Assembly (NCBI RefSeq): GCF_037975245.1
Contig: NC_092573.1
Coordinates: 14,716,001 to 14,776,000, forward strand
DNA length: 60,000 nucleotides
Direction: 5' to 3'
DNA from: Apostichopus japonicus
Lineage: Eukaryota; Echinodermata; Holothuroidea; Aspidochirotida; Stichopodidae
Position numbers and translations under genes: made by a program. A model generated the notes under the pieces. The model was not told the origin of the DNA and did not search any database. It saw nothing but the letters and a program-made list of their open reading frames with translations. Shown piece by piece: positions 32,381 to 44,639 of this stretch (its first letter is position 1; each line of letters starts with the position of its first letter).

Positions 32381-33109
32381 TAGCTGAAAAATCTTAGTAG
32401 AAACACAGTTTAAGCAGAACAGTGTACGATTCATGCTCCTTAACAGCACAGTACAACATGTAAGTTAGATGGAGACTTTTTCTCAACATACCATGGAAGC
32501 ATAGTGTAATGTGTTAAGTCAGCTTGAACCAAACAGATTGCCATGCCAAAAGAATGTGGATTCACTCAGCCAAATTGGACACCTGTATACTCTACAGAGT
32601 AGGTATCAGCCTATCGCCAAACAGGATATTTCAAAGAGCAGGTTACTACAGGATAGTACAGTAGTACTGTACCTTTACATTTCCTGAACTATATGATGAA
32701 CTTTATTGAAATGCTATTTTCTCATTGTGGAAGAACTGGGCAAACAGGATGTATGTCTTAAAGGCTCCTAGGTGTAACATCAAGAACAGATGGCTTAAAC
32801 ATGAATGTATATGGTCCATTATATACCAGGCTTCAGTGACCTCCAAACAGGAGAATAGTGCAAGTTCAAGGATTCAACACTCGTGCATGATCACATACAG
32901 TACAGTACAGTAGTATATCACTGCAGTACTTAACTGTGAATTTCTGTGATTGGTCATTGTCAGCACAATTGCTCAAGAATACAGTAGTCATACTGTAACT
33001 TACTCTATTAGCAGAGGCGATGTCCTACCACATCGATCTGAATGTAGGATGCATCTCTGCATCAGTTCTTGACATTTTGACTTAATTGTATGTTTTCGAC
33101 TTCGTGTAG
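32381..33109. other. Gene-free stretch, probably intronic
   Basis: TACAGTA-rich AT-rich DNA upstream of the chondroitin synthase exon. It probably belongs to the intron before that exon. Confidence 0.4.
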
Positions 33110-33117
33110 GTTTCTCT

Positions 33118-33860
33118 CATAGGCGTAGGAGCCTAATTTGATTTGGGGGGGCTGTAACGACTTGCCCGAAAAATATAACCAACATTTTTTCGCGTGCTCC
33201 GCGTGCATTCAACATCTTAATATGGGTGCATATCATATGCATTCATCGGTTATTACATCACATGCCTCCGATGAATGCCTACATGATATGGACACTAAAA
33301 TGATGAATGCGTGCGGAGCGCGCGAAAGTTATATCTTTCGTGTTATAACCCTTCCGTATTGGTTATAATTATTGGGGAAGTTGTTACGATAATAATAATA
33401 ATACCAGTTTAACCATTGAAAGACATGTTGCAAATTATTGCATATTATTGCATATTGCCTGAATTTTCACCAAAAAATTTGAAAACACACTGCAAATTTT
33501 TCTCCTTTCAGTAGGTGCCCAAAAAAATTCTCAGCATATTGCCTGAATTTTCACCAAAAAAAAAGTGAAAAACACATTGCAAATTATTCTTCTTTCAGTA
33601 GGTGCCCGAAAAATTTTCAGCATATTGCCTGAATATTCACCAAAAAAAAATGAAAAGCACATTGCAAATGATTCTTCTTTCAGTAGGTGCCCAAAAAATT
33701 CTCAGCATATTGGCCGAATTTTCACCAAAAAAATTGAAAAACACACTGCAAATTTTTCTTCTTTCAGTAGGTGCCCGAAAAATTCTCAGAATATTGCCCG
33801 AATTCTCACCAAAAATTCTGTTTGGGGGGGCTGCAGCCCCCCCCCCCTCCTACGCCTATG
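33118..33860. mobile_element. 743-bp hAT-like MITE
   Basis: CATAGGCGTAGGAG forms inverted ends, and GTTTCTCT (33110-33117 and 33861-33868) is a perfect 8-base target duplication, as in hAT elements. Inside are a left G-run and right C-run, an imperfect palindrome of about 240 bases (33152-33389) and four tandem units of 84-87 bases (33440-33815). No transposase is encoded. It lies in the last intron of the chondroitin synthase gene, 340 bases before the acceptor. Confidence 0.85.
33440..33815 (+). repeat. 84-87-bp tandem repeat inside the MITE
   Basis: CAGTAGGTGCC recurs at 33509, 33596, 33681 and 33765. Each unit also has AACACA(C/T)TGCAAAT, TTCTC(A)GCATATTGCC-like and GAATTTTCACCAAAAA. Open frames here only reflect the repeat. 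Confidence 0.88.
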
Positions 33861-34178
33861 GTTTCTCTAATATGAAACATTTCTATTTTGGCAGACCGAT
33901 TGCTCTAAATCATCACTTGATGTTTTGGACTGTATTTCCTCTTCCTAAACTTCATACTGCCAGGAGGATATACTGTGATTTGTTTTAAAAACTTTTCGTA
34001 GCAGGTCGAGCCTCATATCTATACCTTGCCCGAACATGTTTAGGGGACTGCCAGTACTATATATGCTACTTCAACACTCGACCGAGTAACCTGTCCATTT
34101 CATGTATTGCTGTTCTCTTTCTCTCTCTCTCTCTAACAAAAGTGGCTGACAGAATTATTCCCCCAGTTCTCATACTGA

Positions 34179-34208
34179 TTTTTCTTTCGTCTTTGGTACA
34201 CCCTACAG
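34179..34208 (+). promoter_or_regulatory. Splice acceptor of the chondroitin synthase last exon
   Basis: A pyrimidine-rich tract (TTTTCTTTCGTCTTTGG) ends in CCTACAG at 34208. An in-frame TGA at 34176-34178 stops the frame from reading back into the intron, which supports an exon start at 34209 in phase 0. Confidence 0.75.
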
Positions 34209-35768
34209 ATGCAGACGCTCTTTTACCAAAACTACAGTAGTGGCACTCTACCTTTCACGGGCAATCTTCACACACCAGAAGTATGGAGAGCAATAACCCT
34301 CCACCCAATCAAAAGAACTCTTCACATGTACCGGTTACATGCATACCTTGAATCTCAGTATATAGCCGAGAAGAGACTTCAGATTCTATCCTACTACCGA
34401 GAAATTCAGGACATGAAAGAACTTCTGCACGAGGACAAGTCGGAGAATCCCGGTACCCACGAGACCCGCCACTTAGGGTCACACCCGAGTCTCATGAAAT
34501 ACCGGGCCGATTCATTCCAAGACGTTATACCGTGGAAGTGTTTCAGCCGTTACCTGTATCTTCATAACATGGACTCTCCGAAGCAGGGATTCACTAAACC
34601 CATCCAGGCCGCCGTGACTGATGTGGTTCTACAAGTAATGCAACTCATTAATTCCAATTCAAAGAGGGTAGGTAGAACAATAGAATTCAAAGAAATAATG
34701 TATGGCTATTCAAGACTCATCCCACCGTACGGTGTGGATTATATTTTGGATCTTCTGTTAGTTTACAAGAAACATCAGGGTTCAAGTCGGACTCTCTCGG
34801 TCCGACGGCACACGTACCTACACCAGAGCTTTGGTCGGATCGAGCTGATCGAAGACGAATATCTCCAGAATTCAGAAGAGCTGAAATTATCGGACGAAAG
34901 TCGCAGTATATTTAGCCAAAATTCGTATTATTCAAAGGATAGTTGGTTCATAAACAAATCAAAGGAGACGATACACTTCATCATGCCGCTGGCGGGTCGG
35001 TTAGAGATTTTTCAAAGATTCATGAAGAACTTTGAGAAGAATTGCCTGGTGCCGGGCGATAGCGTGAAACTGTTGGTAGTGCTATTCAAACAAGACAATG
35101 ATGATCAATCGGAAGCGATCGAAGAGACTCTGATGAAATACGCAAAGCAATACCCTAACTACGATTTACGTCTTCTTCATGGCGTTGGAGACTTCAAGAG
35201 AGGGGCGGCTCTCGACCTAGGAGCGTCGCAGTTCCCCAAATCGGCGTTGATGTTTTTCGTCGACGTTGATATGTATCTGTCTCCAGGGTTTCTCTCGCGA
35301 TGCCGTCTCAACACAGCATTGGGGAGTCAGGTTTACTTTCCGTCCGTGTTCAGTCAGTACAATCCGGATTTTGTTTACGGCCCCGAAAGTCATCCGAGCA
35401 GCCAGCTGGTCATCAACAAGGAGGCTGGCTTCTTCCGCAATTATGGGTACGGGATCGTGTGTCTCTACAACGAAGACCTGCAGAGGGTCGGAGGGTTGGA
35501 CTCTTCCATCGTAGGATGGGGATTCGAGGATGTGGACTTGTACCAAAAATTTGTCTCCAGCAATATCACAATACTCCGAACACCAGACCCAGGCCTGGTC
35601 CATATTTACCACCCGGTGGAGTGTGATGTAATGCTGGAGCCTAAGCAATACCAGATGTGCATGGGAACGAAGGGCAACACATACGGGAGTAATATGCAGC
35701 TGGCCAAACAGCTGCAGGAGGTGCGAGCTAAACTAGATGACGGAGCTCGAGAATTGCTTGGGAAGTAA
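34209..35768 (+). CDS. Chondroitin sulfate synthase, last coding exon (CHSY1/CHSY3 type)
   Basis: The enzyme is a Golgi type II membrane glycosyltransferase that builds the GlcA-GalNAc backbone of chondroitin. This 519-codon exon carries the C-terminal beta-1,4-GalNAc-transferase half (GT7/CHGN domain). Early conserved parts are RAITLHPIKRT and YRLHAYLESQYIAEKR. Next come FKEIMYGYSRLIPPYG with DYILDLLLVYKKHQG, then MPLAGRLEIFQRFMKNFEKN at the start of the transferase fold. FFVDVDMYL holds the metal-binding D-x-D (residues 352-354), GWGFEDVDLY the conserved E-D-V-D (440-443), and DPGLVHIYHPVECD the late His residues. PKQYQMCMGTKGNTYGSNMQ is near the end. The GlcA-transferase half and membrane anchor must be on upstream exons not seen here. 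The first ATG is an internal Met, not a start. CHSY1 or CHSY3 cannot be told apart, and the invertebrate gene may predate their split. Confidence 0.93.
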   Translation: MQTLFYQNYSSGTLPFTGNLHTPEVWRAITLHPIKRTLHMYRLHAYLESQYIAEKRLQILSYYREIQDMKELLHEDKSENPGTHETRHLGSHPSLMKYRADSFQDVIPWKCFSRYLYLHNMDSPKQGFTKPIQAAVTDVVLQVMQLINSNSKRVGRTIEFKEIMYGYSRLIPPYGVDYILDLLLVYKKHQGSSRTLSVRRHTYLHQSFGRIELIEDEYLQNSEELKLSDESRSIFSQNSYYSKDSWFINKSKETIHFIMPLAGRLEIFQRFMKNFEKNCLVPGDSVKLLVVLFKQDNDDQSEAIEETLMKYAKQYPNYDLRLLHGVGDFKRGAALDLGASQFPKSALMFFVDVDMYLSPGFLSRCRLNTALGSQVYFPSVFSQYNPDFVYGPESHPSSQLVINKEAGFFRNYGYGIVCLYNEDLQRVGGLDSSIVGWGFEDVDLYQKFVSSNITILRTPDPGLVHIYHPVECDVMLEPKQYQMCMGTKGNTYGSNMQLAKQLQEVRAKLDDGARELLGK

Positions 35769-37215
35769 GGTGTAATCAAATGTCAGCTTTATCAAAGAGT
35801 TTATTGTCTTGATGACGGTGTCTTTAATCTCACTGCGTGTGCATGCGTGTGTGTGCAGATGTGTGTTTGTGAAGATTCTAGGGATTCATTGATCAGATGT
35901 TCCCAATCATAAAGTACCATCCCAGATGTACTGAAGAGAGGACAAACAAAACATTCCCATCCGACCAAAAAAAAAAAGAGGAATTGAATCCCAAACTTGA
36001 GAAGTCTGAACACCAAAGTATCAACATGTGCTAGATAGTATTATAGCTGATATATTGTCTGCAAATGTGAAGACAGAATAATATGTCAAGTGTGTGTAAA
36101 CATTATTATTTTAATGGGATCACGATAGAATGTATTCTTCGTTCATTCGGTACAGGTCTGTGAACATCTCAGGAGTGAAGTACTGGTACTACTTCAAGTA
36201 TAAAAAGGAGTTTTGGAAGCCAGAGATATTTTTTCGTTTTCTTAAATGTATTTTAGTCTTGATGCTTTGTTATTTATTTTGAGCTTTTAGTGTGCTTGAA
36301 TGAGACACACTTTTAGTTCCATATAAGATATTTGCATGAATAATGGTGATATATGATTATGATACATATCACCTAAATGTTAGTGTCATCGACCGTTTAT
36401 GGTCAATGTGATGTCACCGAATGCCTGCACAGAGCTCTTTCATTTCTTGTATCTAAACGTATTCATTCAAAAGCATTGCACTAAAGGTGTGATACCTGCA
36501 TACAATGTTAAATGTCTTGATGTTAAGACAATACTGTAACATTTTGTATTAGTGTTGTCGTGTGGCACTGCCATTCTTATAAACTGTCGTATTTTAATGT
36601 CGGATGTGCTAGAGAAGAATTACCTGAGTTGGAAAGGTTGTTGAGAATCTAATAATTTTTTTTAAATATCAACCTTGAAAAAATGGAGCCTACTGTTTTG
36701 CACTGGATGTTTTATAACAAGGTAGTATAAACTGTTGAATTCTATCATGGTTACATATTTCAGCACTATAGTATAACAATTAGCTGTGTTACATTACGTT
36801 GAAATTCTGTCTACATATGACAAAATCAGGTATTAAAGTTCGTTGCACGGAGCCTTTTGAGGTTATCTATTTAGTTTACGCAGGTTGACATCTAGTGTTA
36901 TTGCAATAGTATAACAATATCAGTGTATACAGCGCCTGATATTGATTGGCAAAACCAGTAGATGCGGTGTTACCAGTTTTAATATGGACAGTCATAAGCA
37001 CTAAATAAGACATATACTACATAAAATCAATATATTTTTTATAAGAAATCTGCCACAAAGGTAAATATTGTTTCACTTTATTGGCATTATAAGACGGTGT
37101 CGAAACGTTGGTTTTCTACTGGCTGGGATGTGCTTTTAATAACTACTCTAAATGTGTTATTACTTTCGTTTGCTTTATTAGTTGATAAGATAATGGGATT
37201 GTTTGAAGGAATAAA
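35769..37215 (+). other. Chondroitin synthase 3' untranslated region, probable
   Basis: No further coding sequence follows the TAA. AATAAA at 37210-37215 is the first good poly(A) signal in a clean context, giving a 1.4-kb untranslated region. Later AATAAA words near 38216 and 38330 are alternatives. Confidence 0.4.
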
Positions 37216-39559
37216 CTGAGGTCAAGGGAGATGTCTTATTGACACTGATATTTAACCTTAGAAGTTTCATCTTGTGTGCACTACGCTGCGGGGGGTGGGG
37301 GGTGGGGATAGCTCATTGAGACTCAATTCTGCTGAGTATGAAATGGAGAATCACATTCGTCAAGCAAACCTGACGATGTCATTCATCGTAATTTCCATTC
37401 CACTATGCCAGGCACGTCCTTTTATTCTAGGGATTCGTAGAAAGTTTGGATAAGCACAGTTATAGTAACATTGCCCACCTTCTCTACCTCTCAACTCAAC
37501 CCACCATTCTCACATACATTAGGGAACTTGTTAATTTGTGGAATATCGGTTCATTGGTATTTCATAATTAAGCCAGTTTTAAGTTGTTTTTTTTTTTAAA
37601 TTATGTTAATTGCTTGTTTCTTTTCTATTGTACATACTGTAGATCTGTTTTGGTTTTTGTTCCTGTGGTTTGACAGGGTCATTTGCAACAACAGCAATAT
37701 GTACACTTTAAGTTCATTAAAGACGATGTTCGTGGCACGGCCTCTTATCCACCTCCATCGGTTCTTGAACAAGGTTTTACAATTTTGGTGGAAAGACTGT
37801 TCAACAAATGTGTCTCCGTTTTCTATTTTGGGGGTAAACAATTTTTATCTTTTACTACTCATGGATATTAATGAAATATGTAACAACATTTTTGTTTCTT
37901 ACTAACGGATATAAATGTATTTTGATTACTTGTGACATAGCTTCAGATTGTACAAAGTTGATTGAATTTAAGCAACTGGCCTTACAGTATTGTGTACTCC
38001 CAAATTGTTCATTTGTTGTATTTATTGTATTGTGTAGCTATGATGGTTTGGGGGTGTAGGGGTAGAGGTGAAGGTGAGAGGAAGAGGCATTGATATATTA
38101 TCCACTTGTCTCATTTGTACAGGTCTTCATATTGTGTGGTATAGCAAAGTTGAAGTTACGACTTTCAGAGGTAAAGCAGCTCAGCCATAAGTTTTAGAAC
38201 AAAAAAAGAACCAAAAATAAAAAGTCTTTTATAAATGCTTTTGTCTTTTGACAGAAGCAAAATTTCGTGAAATGTAGTCTAGTTACCTGTATCTGCACAA
38301 CAATTACACTCTTAACATTCATGTGTTATTAATAAAAAAAAATGTTTGGAAAAATGTGTATTCACACAACATGAGTCATGAGCTAAAGGGCATCACTATT
38401 CATCCACACCAAGGCTAAATAGGAGTTTGAAGTCGATAAAAAGGGTGGTTACTAAGAACACTAGCTGTTCCTGAATGAAATGGTGTATTTTGCTTTCGTT
38501 TTTAGTTTTAATTGTGTTTTATTCTTCTTTTTATTAATTTCTTATGCCTAAAATGTTAAGAAATGATAAAATGTGTATTTATATATATATATATATATCA
38601 CTGCAATTGTTTTGTTAAAATTTTTAATTGTTTTGCTGAATTGTCAGAAAAAAAAAACACAAAAAAAATCCATAATCATGTGCAACTACCCTTTAAGTGT
38701 GCTTCTGTGTATGTAATTCCAGGTGGTTCTACATTATTATTTTTTTTTTTTTGAATTTTCAAGAAATATGAACAAGATCAACTTTTCAAGCCTGATTTTC
38801 AGTATTTTTGTTAGTATTATTATTATGACTATTATTATTTGGAGGGGTAATATGCAGTCATCAAAACTTGAATATGTAACCACAATAACACAAGCTTATT
38901 TATCTTTGGAAATGAAAGTCTTATTCATCTCATAGTTTTAGTACAAATTAATAGAATGATGTTTCTGATTTTTATCAATTTTATTCCTGCAACTTATTAG
39001 TAGGTATTTCATAAGCTGCTGTCATGGAGGGAGACGTTAAACATGTAACGTTTAGTATATGGTGGAACTGTACATACAGTTATCTAAATGACCTGGAGCT
39101 GGCCTTGCCTGGTAGGATTAAGTATGAAGATTCCATTGAAAACAACATTTTGAGTTCATTTTGATAAATTTATGTGATGAAACCATATTACAATATATAT
39201 TCACTACCTTGACGAGTCAACCATCATTTAAAAAAATGTAGAAGCGGCATTTTTTTTTTGGGGGGGGGGGGGATTTCTGGCAAAAAAAGTCATCCTTTAT
39301 ATTTGATTTATACTAATAAAAATACTTTGAAAATATGCTTAGATCAATCAATTCTAAAGAAACGTATGGAATCAGTATTGATCACTAAGGTCTGTTGATT
39401 TCATGTGTGCTACAGAAATCTGTTTGTACACCTCAGTTTGATAAATACTCAACGTAGTGTGATAAATACTCTTCAGGTTTGGTCAATTTGTTCACAATGC
39501 ACCAAAGTTGCTGTAACCAAGAAAAGTTAAATTTTTGTTGCGAGTCATCATAAGGTTAA
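37216..39559. other. Gene-free stretch
   Basis: T-rich, AT-rich DNA with a (TA)n run at about 38580-38600 and homopolymer runs near 38742 and 39253-39272. Short frames are compositional. No element with boundaries is seen. Confidence 0.45.
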
Positions 39560-39800
39560 AGTAAAGAGTCTCACAGGACTTTACAATGTAAGTTGTCACA
39601 CTCAAACAGCAAAGTGCACAATTCAAACAGTCACTCCCAGGACACTACAGTGTACCCCCAGGAGTTACAGTAATTCCCATAGGGTTACCTCAAAGGTCGC
39701 CAACAACCTGTGTGAATGGAGTGCCTTGCCACAATGACACAAAGTAATGATCTGGCCAGGGACTCTAACTTACAATCCTTAGATCTCAATACCATTGCTT
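39560..39800 (-). repeat. tRNA-derived SINE, minus strand
   Basis: Minus strand: GATCTAAGGATTGTAAGTTA, GAGTCCCTGGCCAGATCATT, GGCAAGGCACT and a 3' part with CTGTTTGAATTGTGCAC and AAAGTCCTGTGAGACTC. The head matches 23905-24115 and the tail matches 13005-13100. The B box is decayed. Confidence 0.5.
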
Positions 39801-40308
39801 TCCCATTTAACCTGAATGGACCACATGACACACATAATAGAATTGTCAAGTGGCATAACTATAGGTGGTTTGAAACACAAATTGTAGGGGGGGGGGGGGG
39901 GAATCATGTAGCATTAACAGACAACGTGTGCCTTCTGATGTTAATCATAGCTTCATAAATATATCAGGTAAAAGTATAAAACTGTGGATAAATGGTTCTT
40001 TATTATTATTTTGGTTCTAAGTAATGTTCAAGAGGAAGGTATGAAAAGGTTGTATTTTCGTTATGTCTGGAGTTGATGCTTCATGGACTCTATAAAACAA
40101 ACCTAACAAAATTTACAGTATCTGACAAGTGAGGTAATAGTGGAAATTGAAAGCTTTAAAGAATTCTCGCCCTGATGACCTCAACAGATCACTTTGACCT
40201 TTCTATGGTGGAACTAAGGTGATTTGGTAACTATTGATACTATGCTCTGTGTATTTATATTGGTGATGCAGGAGATCTTACGTTGTAACACACCGGATTC
40301 TTAATTTA
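39801..40308. other. Gene-free stretch
   Basis: Includes a G-run at about 39887-39901. No gene or element supported. Confidence 0.45.
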
Positions 40309-40664
40309 AAGGTCTGCTGTTTACAACCCAATTATAGCACGATATAATGGAAAAGTTTCTTGAGATTACATAATCGACCTGCCTTGGTCGTAAAATGACC
40401 TCTTTTTACCACTTAGTCTGCAATGCCTGCCACATATTTTTTTCTTTTAAGAGGGTCTTTGTGTGAACGCTGTATGATTAACTACACTGTAGACATGAAC
40501 ATATTTCCACACAGTGTTTACACAACGAGCCTAATGGTGTTAAGATGCTATGCAGGCTAATTGTCGAGCCTGGGGTCGATTTACGACCGTGGCAGGTCGA
40601 TTACGTAATCACAAAACTTTCCTAGCTAAAGAGTGCTATAATTGTAGCCAATAAAGCAGACCTT
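40309..40664. mobile_element. 356-bp foldback element with TA flanks
   Basis: Arms of about 95 bases face each other: AAGGTCTGCT, CAATTATAGCAC, TTACATAATCGACCTGCC and TTGGTCGTAAA on the left have reversed partners at 40573-40664 (TTTACGACCG, GGCAGGTCGATTACGTAA, GTGCTATAATTG, AGCAGACCTT). TA stands directly outside both ends (40307-40308, 40665-40666), as for Tc1/mariner-type insertions. The arms have diverged and no transposase is encoded. Confidence 0.65.
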
Positions 40665-40666
40665 TA

Positions 40667-42462
40667 CAGCCTTCCACCTATGCTGATTGGAACGTCTTCT
40701 AGGAAAGGTCAATCCATGTTCATTCTTCTTAAGGGAGCATTCTCAACCACTGTCACGATCAATTCTTTCCTGCTATATATTGGAAATTATTAAATTTTTC
40801 ACCCAAAATGTCAAGTTTGGTCACATGCCAGAGTATAAATTATACTTTAATGCAAATATGTTCTCTCGTTCCTTTGTGGTATATACTTTGGTATGATAGT
40901 CTGTGATGACATGAACTGTAGTGTAGCAATGAAAAGACAAACAAATTACTGACTGGATCTCTCTGTATTATCTAATTACTTTACAATAAATGACCATACT
41001 TCAAGATCAAGATATGGTACTGCAGGCTAGTTTACTAAGCGTACATATATATGAGATGTAAACCAGTATAATCAAGGTAAACATCATTATTTTTACCGGT
41101 GTAGCACCTTTTAATAAGATACATGTTATTATATCTAACGGGAAAAACGTGGTGCGCCGAAAAGTGTTGAATCGTACCCAAGTAGAGCCACTCAGGATCA
41201 ATGAGTGCGGGATTGTGGGATGAGGCGGAAAGGGGGGGGGGGGGAAGGATCATTAGAGTATTGGACACAACCCATATCTGACTTTTGGATCTAAATAATT
41301 TTCTAGGGGCTTTTGATGCTGCAGTGCAGAATATATTTCCCTTCTAATGCTTTGGTAGCACATGGTGTGATACTGGACAATGCCATAAAGATAAACACTA
41401 TAAAGCTGTAAACACATCAATTGGCAAAGTACATACTAAAGATTCATTGCTTGATTGAGGGAAACTTCTCCCTTCCCCATCCTTCCCTCCCCGCCTTCCC
41501 CCCTCTAACCTTTGTTTTGCAGATGTGCTGTTTAGGTCTGCAATATTCCTCAGTGCTCTCAACTTAGTTTTCAGCAAATGTGAATACAATTAATTTAAAC
41601 ATACATTAAAATTATGTTTTAACCGCTGTGAATATGCCTGGTACACTTGCTTCCTCTCTGTTGATGAGATTAATCCGTCCCTTTTTGTGTATCATAAACT
41701 CATAATCCTTAAATGCATGCAATTGTAACAGATTGTGCTAAATGGAAACATTGGTTGTTATTTCTTTGATACCATCAAGCACAGACATCCAGTGTGACGT
41801 CCAGCTTATCAGAGACGATGTTTGCTTTCGGAAAGGCCGCCCGTGAGATAATCCATCATATGAAGTGCCTTAACATCCTGTACAGGATTCACAAAATCCT
41901 GGAAATAACTGAGAGTGAATAATTGTACCCTATGGCTTTCAATATATATGTTACTTGGTCTGTTGTTGCATAATCACATAGAAGGACAGAGGTAAAAAAG
42001 GGGGGGGGGGGTAGGTAGGTAATAAGAAATAAAAAGAAAAAAATGACAATTGATATAAAATTATTGATCAAGAGGGAAGAAAGAGGTTAATTGTCATTTA
42101 TATGTGTTAGAATAGATGAACATAAACTGACAGGATATTTAATTTAGCTAACTCTTAATAAATACAACTTTTACATGTTTTCTCTCTTCTATTCCTGTAA
42201 TTATTTATTACTATATTTTTCTATCAGTGTGAAGCACCTTAAGGAGTTGCATTTTACTGCTGCTTGGCTGCATATTAATGGTTTAAGAAGACTTGAAAGT
42301 CTGACCGAGTTAATTTCATTTTTCATTTTGTGTTTTTACTACTCAAACTTTACGATTTGTTTTAATGTCTGAAGTTATTTCTACGTATGTGAGAATGTGG
42401 GAATCGCTCTCATGATCCAGTAACCAGAATGGATTTATTTGTACCTTGAATGTGGAAGGTGT
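40667..42462. other. Gene-free stretch
   Basis: AT-rich with G-runs near 41232 and 42000. No gene supported on either strand. Confidence 0.45.
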
Positions 42463-42819
42463 TTTTTCACCAAAATCATTGACAAAAAGTGATTTTTAAA
42501 ATTTACTTCGTTCCCCACTTACCTGTCTCCCCACAACCTATGCACCGCATTCTACCGTGTCTAGAATGCCCTGGTAATCTTTTAACACTGTACACCCTCA
42601 CTGGCCCAAATGGCCTTCCTTCATTTTTCTACCCACAAAGTGTCTCAATGTGTTTTTCGGAGTTAGAAAAATTTTCGCGAAATTCGCCCGGATTACCTTG
42701 GATTTATACTCTAGAAGTTTCCTATCAGGACTTCTGCACTTCCAAGGATCTTTTCCAGCCTGATAAGCATCCTTTTCTTGATTTTTCACCAAAATCATTG
42801 ACAAAAAGTGATTTTTAAA
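42463..42819 (+). mobile_element. Solo DIRS left terminal repeat inside a perfect 38-bp duplication
   Basis: 42501-42781 starts exactly at the left terminus ATTTACTTCGTTCCCC and follows 19735-20015 with one difference seen, ending in TCCTTTTCTTG. The 38 bases at 42463-42500 (TTTTTCACCAAAATCATTGA...) recur without change at 42782-42819. The insertion is therefore recent. No right terminus, coding sequence or poly(A) tail is present. Confidence 0.9.
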
Positions 42820-44639
42820 TTTTGACATTCTAGCCATTATTTTGTGTCAACCAGACAGTCCACACATGTCTTCCTTTGAAATATTCTTATTAATGTGGAT
42901 AGGAGACCAGAACAGGGTTGTGAGAGGGTAGGGAGCTGGGTGGGTTGGGGTTGGGGGTGTGGAAGGGCTGTAGGTGGGGAAATTTGTAAGAGCATAGAGA
43001 CAAGTGAAGTGATTTATTTGAGGTAACATATAAGTTATTGAAGCTGGTTACACCCAATTATCCCAATCTTCACTTCGCAAATATCCATAGATATTTTTCT
43101 GGTTTGTGAAGGATATATGTGGAGTAAATGCATTTCTTTGTACATGGGGATGTATTTTCATCTGGATATGTACATAAAAACGTTACCTGACTGATTATAA
43201 GTCATGTATAAGTATGAGCCTGACCAGGGTGCTGCTGTTTTAATAAGTTTCAATAAGAGCTCCTTGGACCCCAGATAAATCTCTGTAGGTTGTTTCATTG
43301 TTGTCACATTACTGTACAGTATTTACGTCTACACTGATTTAGAACACAGACCAATGCTTCGGGGTGAGGATGGGGTTGGGTTGGGGAGTGAGGAGTGGGT
43401 AAGAAGGATGGGGTCATTATTCATGAGCATCTTCATGAGTACATGAGATAAATGGTAGATGTTTGAGGTGTTCTCTCCTACAAATTTCACACATGAGATG
43501 CAGTGGTAAATCATACAACCACCACTAAAGTTACAAGCATTACTGTCATTAGTAAGTTCGTAATCTATCTTTTTGGTTATGATTTTTTTTTCACAAATAT
43601 ATTTGTTGTGTGTAACTGTTACTGTTACAAGTTAAGAATTTATCTTTGATCTTAACATTAGACTTTGAAATTGAGACAATATGAAAAGAGGCTTTTAATT
43701 TATATATAACAGTTCTCTGTTATCTTCAGGTGTCCAGTTTATAGAGGCTTTGAATTTATAGAGAAGTGTCAAGTTTACATAACTGAGAGAGTCAATAATA
43801 TATTAGCACCAGTTACATATTCATGATACAAAAGAGAAAAAAAGAAAGGGTAATTTGAATAATACAATTGTCAGTTTTAGGAAAGTCAGGATGTTTGCCA
43901 CACTTTTGTTATGTCCGTGAGAGTAATAGTGTACCAGGTGCGACCATAAGTCTTGTTTCATTAGAATTTGTGTCATAATTTATCCAGTATCACATTGCAC
44001 GTTGCTATGCAAATAAGACTGAATTAACTGCTAGAGCAAAATAAATAAACATGTGTGGCAGTTGTCGTACCCACCACAACCAAAGTGTTTTCAGTATTTT
44101 GTTACTTAAAAAATTATGAGATGTCACAAAATTGATATACAAAATATTAACATGAAATTATTCAATGTGCTTTTGTTTCTTTTTTCGTTCCCCCTTTTTT
44201 TTAGTGTGAATTTCTGTTCTCCCCAACATGTTAACAAAAGGGAAAATTTGATTGATTGTTGTGTGTGTGTTTCTTTGGGCTAAATCTCTTTCTTTTTCGT
44301 AATGTTTCAATTTTATGTTGTATCGTTTACTTTACTGTAAACTCTGATATTGATATCGATAAGTTGAAAACACACTGAATAACAACAAGTTTATATCTTT
44401 TACCTCTAACATATATTTTTATGACTTTTTTCTTTTTTATGTGATATGTAACTTCTTTGTGCATTCCGTCTTTAATAAATAACATTTTACAAATCGTCGA
44501 GCAAAACCTCAAATTGATTTCATTTCTGTCCCTTTTCCTTATTGAGTGTGTTCAGTCGTTTCTGTTAACAGTCAATAAGCTATATTTTTTTCTATTTGAC
44601 ACGTTTTCTTGTGTTTAGTGCAAGAATAGAACAGTTTCT
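42820..44639. other. Gene-free stretch
   Basis: AT-rich noncoding DNA with GT/GGTTGGG-rich spots near 42940 and 43360. No gene supported. Confidence 0.45.

Noticed and set aside
33440-33815. CRISPR-like array
   Set aside because: Units are head-to-tail 84-87-base repeats without distinct spacers, inside a MITE in a eukaryotic intron.
33565-33988. Two overlapping 100-128-codon frames
   Set aside because: They translate the 84-87-base tandem units of the MITE at 33118-33860 and some flank.
35217-35648. Open frames opposite and beside the chondroitin synthase exon
   Set aside because: Shadows of a strongly supported coding exon.
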